A DNA stretch of 22,554 nt from UBA1367 sp040268355 (GTDB taxonomy: Bacteria > Actinomycetota > Coriobacteriia > Coriobacteriales > Atopobiaceae). The position numbers and the translations under genes are program-made. Positions 9,418 to 15,732 of the stretch are shown in pieces. The stretch covers positions 1 through 22,554 of the forward strand of contig JAWRIT010000179.1 in the NCBI GenBank assembly GCA_040268355.1. The letters are read 5' to 3'. Every line of letters begins with the position of its first letter. Positions within the stretch are counted from its first letter, which is position 1. The notes under the pieces were generated by a model that was not told the DNA's origin, ran no database searches, and saw only the letters and a list, made by a program, of their open reading frames with translations.

Positions 9418-9445
9418 TGCCTTGAGGCTTGGGCTGCCCTGAGGC
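9418..9445. repeat. Short direct repeat upstream of the HTH gene
   Basis: TGCCTTGAGGC (9418-9428) and TGCCCTGAGGC (9435-9445) differ at one base and start 17 bp apart, 32 bp before the HTH gene. They could be binding sites for the HTH protein itself; there is no other support. Confidence 0.25.
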
Positions 9446-9476
9446 GGAACGCCCGACACAAGCACGAGGAGGCCAC

Positions 9477-9941
9477 ATGAGCGAGCCTGTTTCCACACGT
9501 GCGACATCCGACCACGAGCCGCTCACCGAGGAGTTGCTCGAGCGCCTGCTCGCATCCTCGTCTCCCGAAGCCTACCTTGCCAACGCGACGATCGACGACC
9601 GCAGCCTGGCGGACTACCTGGCTGACCTCATTGAGGAACACGGGCTGACACGGGCGGACGTGGTGCGTGCCTCGGCCGTCAACGCGACCTTTCTCTACCA
9701 GATCTTCAGCGGCGCGCGCCGTGCGAGCAGGGACACCATCATCAAGATCGCCTTTGGCATCGGTTGCACGCTGCGCGAGACGCAGCGTCTGTTGCGGCAT
9801 GCGGGTCTGGCGGAGCTGTGGAGCAAGAACCGCCGTGACGTGATCATCATTCACTGCATCGATGCGGGCCATACACGCGCTGAGTGCGACGACGAGCTGT
9901 ACCGCCTGGGCGAGCAGACGCTCCTTTCGCGCGAGGGCTAG
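9477..9941 (+). CDS. XRE-like helix-turn-helix protein paired with a kinase
   Basis: This 154-residue soluble protein has an XRE/lambda-repressor-like HTH at about residues 43-105 (LADYLADLIEEHGLTRADVV, then NATFLYQIFSGARRASRDTI and a Leu-rich helix). It is flanked by an acidic N-terminus and a C-terminal helical segment with no recognised domain. The ATG at 9477 has CGAGGAGG (9465-9472); an in-frame extension to 9429 is rejected. The stop is 3 nt before the kinase ATG, so the two are coupled. It may be a DNA-binding output protein or substrate of the kinase, or a non-DNA-binding adaptor. Its function is unknown. Confidence 0.8.
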   Translation: MSEPVSTRATSDHEPLTEELLERLLASSSPEAYLANATIDDRSLADYLADLIEEHGLTRADVVRASAVNATFLYQIFSGARRASRDTIIKIAFGIGCTLRETQRLLRHAGLAELWSKNRRDVIIIHCIDAGHTRAECDDELYRLGEQTLLSREG

Positions 9942-9944
9942 ACG

Positions 9945-11219
9945 ATGGACGATCGCCAGACACTGCGCTCGTTGGTCAGAGACGATGCGTATGAGGTGCT
10001 ACGCGTCCTGGCCGAGGGTCCCGCGGGACGCACCGAGCTGGTCGCGCTTGACGGGGAGGGGCCGCTCGTGCGCAAGCGCATTCCGCTGGAACTGGCCAAT
10101 GCCGCCGCCTGGGCGCAGGTCATGGACCTGGAAGAGTCATTGCTGCCGCGCGTCGAGTCACTGTACCGAATGCCCGACGAGTTGGTGGTGGTCTACGAAT
10201 ATGTGAGCGGCCTTACCCTGCGGGAGCTGGTGGAACGGGACGGCCCCTTGGGCCCATACGCCGCCGCACGCATTGTCTGCGACCTTTGTTGGGCGGCCGA
10301 AGCCTTGCATGAGCGTGGGGTGATCCATCGTGACATCGCTCCCAACAACGTGGTGGTTGCCTCCGACGGCCGCGCCCACCTCATTGACCTAGGGATAGCT
10401 CGGCATCATAAAGCCGCCGCCCGGCGTGACACCACACGGCTAGGCACCTGGAGCTTTGCGGCCCCCGAGCAGTTCGGCTTCGCCCAGACCGACGCCCGAT
10501 CCGACGTGTACGCGCTGGGACGCCTGTTGGGATTCCTGCTGACGGGCATCGAGCCTGATACGGAAGAGCATGTGCGCAGGATGTCGGACCCAGAGCGGGT
10601 GAGTCCGATGTTTACGCAGGTGGTGAACCGCGCTGCGGCCTTTGAGCCCAGCGCTCGCTTTGCCAGTGCGGCAGAGCTACGAGAGGCGGTCGAGCGGGCC
10701 GCGGCTCAGGTGTCGGGCGAGCCGTCTCGCATGCGAGAAGTGCTCCCCGTACAAGGAAGCGGCGTCATGTCAGTGTCGCCGCCTGCGCCAACGGCAGCAC
10801 CAACGTTCACAGACGCGGATGCCCTGTCCCGCCTGTCAAAGACTCCCATCCTGAACTATTTCTTCGTGGGTTGGCCACCGAAAAGATCGTTCTCCTCTCT
10901 TGCTGGCTGGGCCAAGGCGATCCTCGTCGTCATCTGGACCACAGCGGCCTTGCTAGCCCTCCTTGTGGTTTTCGCCAAAGCCAAGGAGCCTCCCCAGTCC
11001 GTCTCGGAGCAGGTCGGGGTCTTGTGTGCCAAAGCTGTGTTCGTCCTGGGAGGGTTTTCCCTGTTCAAGGAGTCGTTTGCGATGGCAACCAGCACAGCGC
11101 CGTATCGGCGCCGGTGGTACGACCTCCTGGTGGTGCTGGTGCGTGTTGCTGCCGTAGTGGGCGTCGTGCTGGCAGCGAGTTTTATTGTGGCGATAGTGGC
11201 CGACGCGATCTTCTCCTGA
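9945..11219 (+). CDS. Membrane-anchored Ser/Thr protein kinase, divergent
   Basis: This 424-residue protein has an N-terminal Hanks-type kinase domain (about 12-255) and a C-terminal membrane region. Candidate catalytic residues are K44 (LVRKRI, ATP-binding lysine), HRDIAPNN (128-135, with D130 as catalytic base and Ala where Lys is usual), DLG (148-150, replacing DFG) and APEQFG (173-178). The N-terminal glycine loop is poorly recognisable. A Pro/Ser linker (about 260-300) is followed by hydrophobic segments near 323-345, 355-373 and 392-418, without a sizeable extracellular sensor domain. The start at 9945 is coupled to the HTH gene. Kinases with HRDxAPxN are probably active; activity is not proven. 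A membrane-tethered FxLYD-like protein follows after 134 bp and could be the extracytoplasmic partner. Confidence 0.85.
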   Translation: MDDRQTLRSLVRDDAYEVLRVLAEGPAGRTELVALDGEGPLVRKRIPLELANAAAWAQVMDLEESLLPRVESLYRMPDELVVVYEYVSGLTLRELVERDGPLGPYAAARIVCDLCWAAEALHERGVIHRDIAPNNVVVASDGRAHLIDLGIARHHKAAARRDTTRLGTWSFAAPEQFGFAQTDARSDVYALGRLLGFLLTGIEPDTEEHVRRMSDPERVSPMFTQVVNRAAAFEPSARFASAAELREAVERAAAQVSGEPSRMREVLPVQGSGVMSVSPPAPTAAPTFTDADALSRLSKTPILNYFFVGWPPKRSFSSLAGWAKAILVVIWTTAALLALLVVFAKAKEPPQSVSEQVGVLCAKAVFVLGGFSLFKESFAMATSTAPYRRRWYDLLVVLVRVAAVVGVVLAASFIVAIVADAIFS

Positions 11220-11261
11220 CCGACGCCCGCTCCTGACTGCACGCACATGGAAGCCTCGCTG

Positions 11262-11283
11262 GCTGAAATTCAGCTGGCAGCTG
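11262..11283. promoter_or_regulatory. Palindrome cluster between the kinase and FxLYD genes
   Basis: GCTGAAATTCAGC (11262-11274) is a perfect 6-bp palindrome with a one-base centre. It overlaps CAGCTGGCAGCTG (11271-11283), two CAGCTG palindromes 1 nt apart. It lies between the kinase stop and the FxLYD gene and could be an operator or a weak hairpin. The function is unknown. Confidence 0.3.
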
Positions 11284-11353
11284 AGGACGTCTGTCGCGTG
11301 CGGCGCTATGGTTCTCAGCGTCCGTGTCGTGTGACAGAAAAGGGGAACAGACC

Positions 11354-11845
11354 ATGAAGAAAGTGCTCGGCGGGTGCTTGTCTGTCGTTGGCGTGGTCGC
11401 GATACTGCTCGTGGCGATCGCATTGCTTGCCGGTGGCCCCGATGACCAGAAGGAGTTCGAGAGCACCACCGCCCAAGAGAGCCAACAGGAGGAATCCGCC
11501 ACCAGTGAGACCGACACCACCGAGGATGAGGGCGAGACAGCCTCTGAGGAAGAGGCTGCCGAGAAACCCGCCAAGTACAGCGTGAGCGGCGAAGAGGTCG
11601 TGTCTGACGGGTGGTCCTACAAGATCACCGGCATCCTCACCAACAACTCTGGGGCGAGCCGCAAGTACGTGCAGATCGAGTACAACCTCTACGACGCGGA
11701 TGGCAACCTGCTGGGTACCGCACTGGATAACATCAACAACCTCGAGGACGGCGGCACATGGAAGTTCTCGGCCGCGGCCTTTGTGACCTCCGACGAGCTG
11801 CAGAACATCGCTTCCTACGAGCTGGCTGACGTGTCCGGCTTCTAA
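11354..11845 (+). CDS. Membrane-tethered FxLYD-domain-like secreted protein
   Basis: This 163-residue protein starts with a basic MKK and a hydrophobic segment (about 4-27, GCLSVVGVVAILLVAIALLAGG). That segment lacks an obvious signal-peptidase site, so an N-terminal membrane anchor is likely. An acidic Glu/Thr/Ser-rich linker (about 31-72) follows. The last 90 residues resemble FxLYD/DUF extracellular beta-sandwich domains, with ITGILTNNSGASRKYVQIEY, NLYDADGNLLGT and a C-terminal WKFSAAAF. Such domains are usually found on Gram-positive cell-surface proteins of unknown role. AGGGGAA (11341-11347) supports the ATG at 11354. It follows the kinase gene on the same strand and may share its signalling pathway. 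Confidence 0.75.
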   Translation: MKKVLGGCLSVVGVVAILLVAIALLAGGPDDQKEFESTTAQESQQEESATSETDTTEDEGETASEEEAAEKPAKYSVSGEEVVSDGWSYKITGILTNNSGASRKYVQIEYNLYDADGNLLGTALDNINNLEDGGTWKFSAAAFVTSDELQNIASYELADVSGF

Positions 11846-11911
11846 GCGCGCGGCGAGACGTTGGGGCGCTCTCTTATCGCAGGGCGCCGTGACGAGAGGA
11901 GCGACGTCAAA

Positions 11912-11958
11912 CGTGGCGAGCGTGAGGCCGGGCCATGTCCGGTCCCACGCTCGCTACG
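11912..11958 (-). terminator. Long hairpin at the 3' end of the pentapeptide-repeat gene
   Basis: 11912-11924 pairs with 11946-11958 (13 bp with one mismatch). An inner GC-rich stem extends it to about 20 bp. It includes the stop codon of the pentapeptide gene. On the minus strand it is followed by TTT, and on the plus strand it lies after the FxLYD gene. It probably terminates the minus-strand transcript and may act in both directions at this convergent junction. Confidence 0.5.
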
Positions 11959-12562
11959 CCAGCTTCACGCCCAGAAGCCCCAGCAGTTCGGGCGCCTGAT
12001 CGACGCCCACCTTGGCACCGCGGAGCTCGAGCAATGAGTCGGACAGGCGCAGGGCCGAGACGATGCAGGACGAGAGGTCCACGCCACGCAGGCGCGTCTG
12101 AAAGAGCTCCGCGCGCGTGAGGTCGCAGGCGTCGAGCGCCAGGCGTTTGATCCTCAGCTGCGACAGCGAGGCCTCGTGCAGGTCGCACCCCTGGAAGGTT
12201 ACCTGCTCGAGCTTGCTTTCTGCGAAGTTGACGTAGGCGCAGACGCACGAGTCGAAACGAGTGCGGACCAGGAAGCTCCCATGCAGGTCACAGCCCACGA
12301 GCCGCGAGTCACGCAGGCGGCAGTCGCGCCAGAAGCTCACGGCGATCCGCGCGTTGGTGAAGTCGCACTCGACGAATGCGCAGCGATCGAACGACAGGCG
12401 CTCGGCCTGCAGCTCCGCAAAGGAGCAGCGCTCGAACGCGCAGCCCTCGAACTCGACGCGCCCGATGGGGACACCGCTCAGGTCCTCGTCGGCAAACGTG
12501 AGGTCCTGGACCTCCCCGTCAGAGGCATCGATGACCTCAAGCAGGTGGGACACTACCCTCAC
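11954..12562 (-). CDS. Pentapeptide-repeat protein
   Basis: This 202-residue protein has degenerate A(D/N)LXX-type pentapeptide repeats over almost its whole length (about residues 15-180). Examples are FEGCAFERCSFAELQAERLSF, CDFTNARI, SRLVGCDLHGSFL, CDLHEASLSQL and CDLTRAELFQTRLRGVDLSS. It is predicted to form a right-handed quadrilateral beta-helix, cytoplasmic, with no signal or membrane segment. Some family members mimic DNA and bind gyrase (Qnr, MfpA), but most have no known role and nothing here identifies a target. The GTG start at 12562 overlaps the phosphodiesterase stop as GTGA, indicating coupling. A GTG three codons later is an alternative. Confidence 0.85.
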   Translation of the reverse strand: MRVVSHLLEVIDASDGEVQDLTFADEDLSGVPIGRVEFEGCAFERCSFAELQAERLSFDRCAFVECDFTNARIAVSFWRDCRLRDSRLVGCDLHGSFLVRTRFDSCVCAYVNFAESKLEQVTFQGCDLHEASLSQLRIKRLALDACDLTRAELFQTRLRGVDLSSCIVSALRLSDSLLELRGAKVGVDQAPELLGLLGVKLA

Positions 12563-13098
12563 CCCAGCACGACGTGCGTGAACGAGCCATCTTCATACAG
12601 CCCGTAGCTGTGCGTCCCGTCCTTGGGTATGCCCACGCTTCCGGGGTTGAAGAGCCAGACGCCATTTGGTCCGGTCTCGTTCACCTTGATGTGCGTGTGG
12701 CCATAGACCAGCGCGTCGCCTGCGCGCAGTTTGGGCAGGTTGTCGATGCTGTTGTGGACGCCGGCGCCGTAGACGTGCCCGTGCGTGAGAAAGAGGTCAT
12801 GCCCCGTCTCGGGGTCACCGATGAGGGCGTAGTCAGCCATACAGGGGAAGTCGAGCACCATCTGGTCGACCTCGGCCTCGCAGTTCCCACGAACGGCGAG
12901 CACCTGTGCGGCAATGCCGTTGAGCATCGAGATGACCTGCTTGGGAGCATAGTCCTCGGGGAGGTCGTTACGCGGGCCGTGGTAGAGCAGGTCGCCGAGC
13001 AGCACCACGCGGTCGGGCCTTTGGGCCTCGATGGCGTCGAGCAGATGTCCGCACCATCGTGCAGCGCCATGGATGTCGGACGCGATGAGCAGCTTCAT
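12559..13098 (-). CDS. yfcE: YfcE/MJ0936-type metallophosphoesterase
   Basis: This 179-residue calcineurin-like phosphodiesterase has the full metal-ligand set: SDIHG (7-11), GDLLYHGPRN (35-44), RGNCE (70-74), THGH (105-108) and GHTH (133-136). YfcE of E. coli (184 aa) hydrolyses phosphodiesters in vitro with no established natural substrate, and the size and motifs here fit that family. The ATG at 13098 has GGGAG on the minus strand (13103-13109). A longer frame reaching 13356 runs into the 31-bp repeats and is rejected. The stop overlaps the GTG start of the pentapeptide-repeat gene, so the pair is probably one operon. Confidence 0.9.
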   Translation of the reverse strand: MKLLIASDIHGAARWCGHLLDAIEAQRPDRVVLLGDLLYHGPRNDLPEDYAPKQVISMLNGIAAQVLAVRGNCEAEVDQMVLDFPCMADYALIGDPETGHDLFLTHGHVYGAGVHNSIDNLPKLRAGDALVYGHTHIKVNETGPNGVWLFNPGSVGIPKDGTHSYGLYEDGSFTHVVLG

Positions 13099-13313
13099 AA
13101 GGACTCCCTTGGGAGGCGCGGTCGGTATCTGCCCATGGTACGACACGGGGCTTCTGTACGACGCGCCGGGACACGAGAGACAGACAAATGGCGAAGCGAC
13201 AGCTGCGGACAGATGCGGCTGCGGAGATCGCGTGCGGGTAGAGCCAGCAGGCGAGCGCCGCTCGTGGGCGCATCCGGAAACGAAGCGGTCGCCTGCTGGC
13301 CACTTGTCGGCCA
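13099..13313. other. Intergenic region left of the 31-bp array
   Basis: No supported gene lies here. The stretch presumably contains the minus-strand promoter of the phosphodiesterase operon, but no clear -35/-10 pair is visible. GTACGAC occurs twice (13138-13144, 13156-13162). A decayed copy of the array unit (CTCGTGGGCG-CATCCGGAAA) starts at 13261, and a partial one lies just before 13314. Confidence 0.5.
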
Positions 13314-13565
13314 CTTGTGGGTCAATCCGGAAATACGGCAGCTGCTTGTGGGTCAATCCGGAAAGTTAACGGCTGCTTGTGGGCAATTCCGGAGCTTTTC
13401 GGGCTCATTTTGCCTGTGAAAGCTCCGTTTTTGCCCACAAGCGGGTCCCACGTTTCCGGATCAACACACAAGCAGGTCCCACGTTTCCGGATCAACACGC
13501 AAGCAGATCCCACGTTTCCGGATCCGCCCACAAGCGGGCGCTCCGCTTCCGCTCTCGCCTACAAG
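13314..13565. repeat. Inverted array of eight 31-bp units (3 forward, 5 reverse)
   Basis: Three head-to-tail units start at 13314, 13345 and 13376. Five reverse-complement units start, on the plus strand, at 13411, 13442, 13473, 13504 and 13535. The period is exactly 31 bp in both arms. Each unit begins CTTGTGGG or a close variant, has a core near ATCCGGAAA and ends in a more variable 11 bp. In the reverse arm the tail is largely CGTGGGACC-type. The two innermost units, flanking 13407-13410, are the most alike, so the locus is a large imperfect palindrome. It is not a CRISPR, because there are no unique spacers of constant length and the orientation switches. The period is not a multiple of three, which argues against a protein repeat. 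Confidence 0.85.
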
Positions 13566-13607
13566 CGAGCAGCCCACGAACTAAGGGTTACATGTGGAGA
13601 GTGAAGA

Positions 13608-13631
13608 AACCTTATACAAACGCACTTAGAT
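13608..13631 (+). promoter_or_regulatory. Heat-shock promoter/operator element before dnaK
   Basis: This 24-bp block (AACCTTATA, two variable positions, ACGCACTTAGAT) recurs before clpB at 19756-19779 with 22 of 24 bases identical. The flanking DNA is not conserved. It may combine a -10-like TTATAC (with a weak TTACAT 18 bp upstream) with a binding site. HspR, encoded in this operon, is the likely ligand by analogy with other actinobacteria. The element does not fit the classical HAIR consensus (CTTGAGT-N7-ACTCAAG) well. No CIRCE element is present. Confidence 0.6.
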
Positions 13632-13690
13632 TATGTATAGGATTCAAACGCACGGGGAACAACTAACCTCGATACCACAAGGATAGTCTC

Positions 13691-13717
13691 ATGGGCCTGC
13701 GCCCCGAGTCACAATGA
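13691..13717 (+). other. Eight-codon frame ending at the dnaK ribosome-binding site
   Basis: AAGGAT (13679-13684) precedes an ATG at 13691 that opens MGLRPESQ, with TGA at 13715-13717 abutting the dnaK Shine-Dalgarno AAAGGA (13717-13722). The arrangement would couple dnaK translation to that of a leader. It is short enough to be chance. Confidence 0.2.
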
Positions 13718-13728
13718 AAGGACAGACA

Positions 13729-15615
13729 ATGGCAAAGATTCTCGGTATCGACCTTGGCACGACCAACTCCGCCATGGCGGTTCTCGAGGGCGGCGAGCCC
13801 ACGATCATCGTCAATGCCGAGGGCGACCGCACCACCCCGTCCGTTGTCGGCTTCCGCTCTGACGGAGACCGCATCGTGGGCAAGGCCGCCAAGAACCAGG
13901 CGGTCACCAACCCCACCAACACCGTGTTCTCCATCAAGCGCTTCATGGGTCGCCGCTACGACGAGGTGACCTCCGAGCTCAAGACGGTCCCGTACAAGGT
14001 CAAGAGCGGTACTGGCAGCCGCGCCGTCGTCGAGATCGAGGGCGAGGACTTCACGCCCGAGCAGATCAGCGCCATGGTGCTCTCCAAGATGAAGGCCGAC
14101 GCCGAGAAGTATTTGGGCGAGGCCGTCACCGACGCGGTCATCACCGTCCCCGCCTACTTCAACGACGCCCAGCGTCAGGCCACCAAGGACGCTGGCAAGA
14201 TCGCTGGCCTCAACGTGCAGCGCATCGTCAACGAGCCGACGGCCGCCGCGCTTGCCTACGGCCTCGACAAGAAGGGCATCGACCAGAAGGTCCTCGTGTT
14301 CGACTTGGGTGGCGGCACCTTCGACGTGTCCATCCTCGACTTGGCCGACGGCGTCGTGGAGGTCCTTGCCACCAACGGCGACAACCACCTGGGCGGAGAC
14401 GACTGGGACCAGAAGGTCATCGACTGGCTGGCTGACAAGTTCAAGGCCGACAACGCCATCGACCTGCGCAACGATCCCATGGCCCTGCAGCGCCTCAAGG
14501 AGGCGGCCGAGAACGCCAAGAAGGAGCTGTCGAGCGCCAAGCAGGCGACCATCAACCTGCCGTTCATCACGATGGACGCCTCCGGTCCCAAGCACCTCGA
14601 CTACACGCTGACCCGCGCCGAGTTCGAGCGCATCACGCGCGACCTGCTCGACCGCTGCAAGATCCCCGTGACGACGGCCCTGCATGACGCCGGTCTGCAG
14701 ATCTCGCAGATCGACGAGGTCATCCTCGTTGGCGGCTCGAGCCGCATGCCCGCCGTGCAGGAGCTGGTCAAGACCATCACCGGCAAGCAGCCCAACATGT
14801 CCGTGAACCCCGACGAGGTCGTCGCCGACGGCGCGGCCGTCCAGGGCGGCGTGCTGACCGGCGACGTCGAGGGCATCCTGCTGCTCGACGTGACCCCGCT
14901 GTCGCTGGGCGTCGAGACCATGGGCGGCGTCATGACCAAGATGATCGACCGCAACACCACCATCCCGACCTCGAAGGCCGAGATCTACTCCACGGCGGCC
15001 GACAACCAGACCTCCGTCGAGATCAACGTCCTGCAGGGCGAGCGTGAGATGGCTCGCGACAACAAGAGCCTGGGCAAGTTCAACCTCACGGGCATCCCCG
15101 CCGCGCGGCGTGGCGTGCCGCAGATCGAGGTTACCTTTGACATCGACGCCAACGGCATCGTCAAGGTGACGGCCAAGGACAAGGGCACCGGCAAGCAGCA
15201 GCAGATCACCATCTCCGGCTCGACCGCCCTGTCCGACGACGAGGTCGATCGCATGGTCAAGGACGCCGAGGCGCACGCCGAGGAGGACAAGGCCAAGAAG
15301 GACGAGATCGAGGTCCGCAACCAGACCGACTCGCTCGCCTACTCCACCGAGCAGACGATGAACGAGCTGGGCGACAAGGTCCCCGCCGACACCAAGACCG
15401 AGGTCCAGGAGGCCATCGACGAGGCCAAGAAGGCGCTCGAGGGCACCGACGTCGAGGCCATCAAGGCTGCTGGAGAAAAGCTGCAGCAGGCCGGCTACAA
15501 GCTGGCGGAGATCGTCTACGCTGATCAGCAGGATCAGGCCGGCCAGGGAGACCAGGGCGCCGGCAACGGAGGCGACGACGTGGTCGACGCGGACTACGAG
15601 GTCGTTGACGAGTAG
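13729..15615 (+). CDS. dnaK: Chaperone protein DnaK (Hsp70)
   Basis: This 628-residue cytoplasmic Hsp70 folds nascent and stress-denatured proteins in an ATP cycle with GrpE and DnaJ. Motifs include GIDLGTTNS (6-14, phosphate loop 1), DLGGGTFDVS (from 192, phosphate loop 2) and VGGSSRMP (adenosine region). The substrate-binding domain contains LLDVTPLSLGVET, and the tail ends in DADYEVVDE. The length is typical for Gram-positive DnaK. The ATG at 13729 gives the canonical MAKILGIDLG and has AAAGGA six bases upstream; an ATG five codons earlier overlaps that ribosome-binding site. It is the first gene of dnaK-grpE-dnaJ-hspR, downstream of the element shared with clpB. Confidence 0.98.
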   Translation: MAKILGIDLGTTNSAMAVLEGGEPTIIVNAEGDRTTPSVVGFRSDGDRIVGKAAKNQAVTNPTNTVFSIKRFMGRRYDEVTSELKTVPYKVKSGTGSRAVVEIEGEDFTPEQISAMVLSKMKADAEKYLGEAVTDAVITVPAYFNDAQRQATKDAGKIAGLNVQRIVNEPTAAALAYGLDKKGIDQKVLVFDLGGGTFDVSILDLADGVVEVLATNGDNHLGGDDWDQKVIDWLADKFKADNAIDLRNDPMALQRLKEAAENAKKELSSAKQATINLPFITMDASGPKHLDYTLTRAEFERITRDLLDRCKIPVTTALHDAGLQISQIDEVILVGGSSRMPAVQELVKTITGKQPNMSVNPDEVVADGAAVQGGVLTGDVEGILLLDVTPLSLGVETMGGVMTKMIDRNTTIPTSKAEIYSTAADNQTSVEINVLQGEREMARDNKSLGKFNLTGIPAARRGVPQIEVTFDIDANGIVKVTAKDKGTGKQQQITISGSTALSDDEVDRMVKDAEAHAEEDKAKKDEIEVRNQTDSLAYSTEQTMNELGDKVPADTKTEVQEAIDEAKKALEGTDVEAIKAAGEKLQQAGYKLAEIVYADQQDQAGQGDQGAGNGGDDVVDADYEVVDE

Positions 15616-15640
15616 GACCGCGCAACAGACGAAGTGACGC

Positions 15641-15678
15641 CTCCGAGGGAGCGGCCTTGCGGGGCCGCTCCCTCGGAG
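15641..15678 (+). terminator. 16-bp perfect hairpin between dnaK and grpE
   Basis: 15641-15656 pairs perfectly with 15663-15678 around a 6-nt loop. The stem is very GC-rich and starts 26 nt after the dnaK stop. No T-run follows, so it more likely attenuates transcription or protects the dnaK mRNA 3' end than terminates fully. This would make DnaK more abundant than GrpE and DnaJ. Confidence 0.6.
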
Positions 15679-15709
15679 CATGCCAAGAGACGCCTGGGCG
15701 AAGCGCCCG

Positions 15710-15715
15710 TACAAT
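15710..15715 (+). promoter_or_regulatory. Possible internal -10 before grpE
   Basis: TACAAT is a good -10 hexamer, 17 bp before the grpE GTG, but no recognisable -35 is present. A start here would leave almost no leader, so this is weak evidence for an internal grpE promoter. Confidence 0.2.
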
Positions 15716-15732
15716 AGAAGAAGGACAGTGAC

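Noticed and set aside
12559..13356. Longer N-terminus for the phosphodiesterase, or an extra gene upstream of it
   Set aside because: The extension reads through the decayed repeat units; the SDIHG metal motif at residues 7-11 and a good ribosome-binding site fix the start at 13098.
13314..13565. CRISPR array
   Set aside because: The repeats switch orientation in the middle, adjacent units have no unique spacers of constant length, and there are no cas genes nearby.
13095..13666. Short proteins encoded across the 31-bp units in several frames
   Set aside because: The period is not divisible by three, the frames only echo the repeat (RFRINTQ-like strings), and there are no credible starts or domains.
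13566..13728. CIRCE element (HrcA site) before dnaK
   Set aside because: No TTAGCACTC-N9-GAGTGCTAA-like inverted repeat is present. The operon encodes HspR instead.
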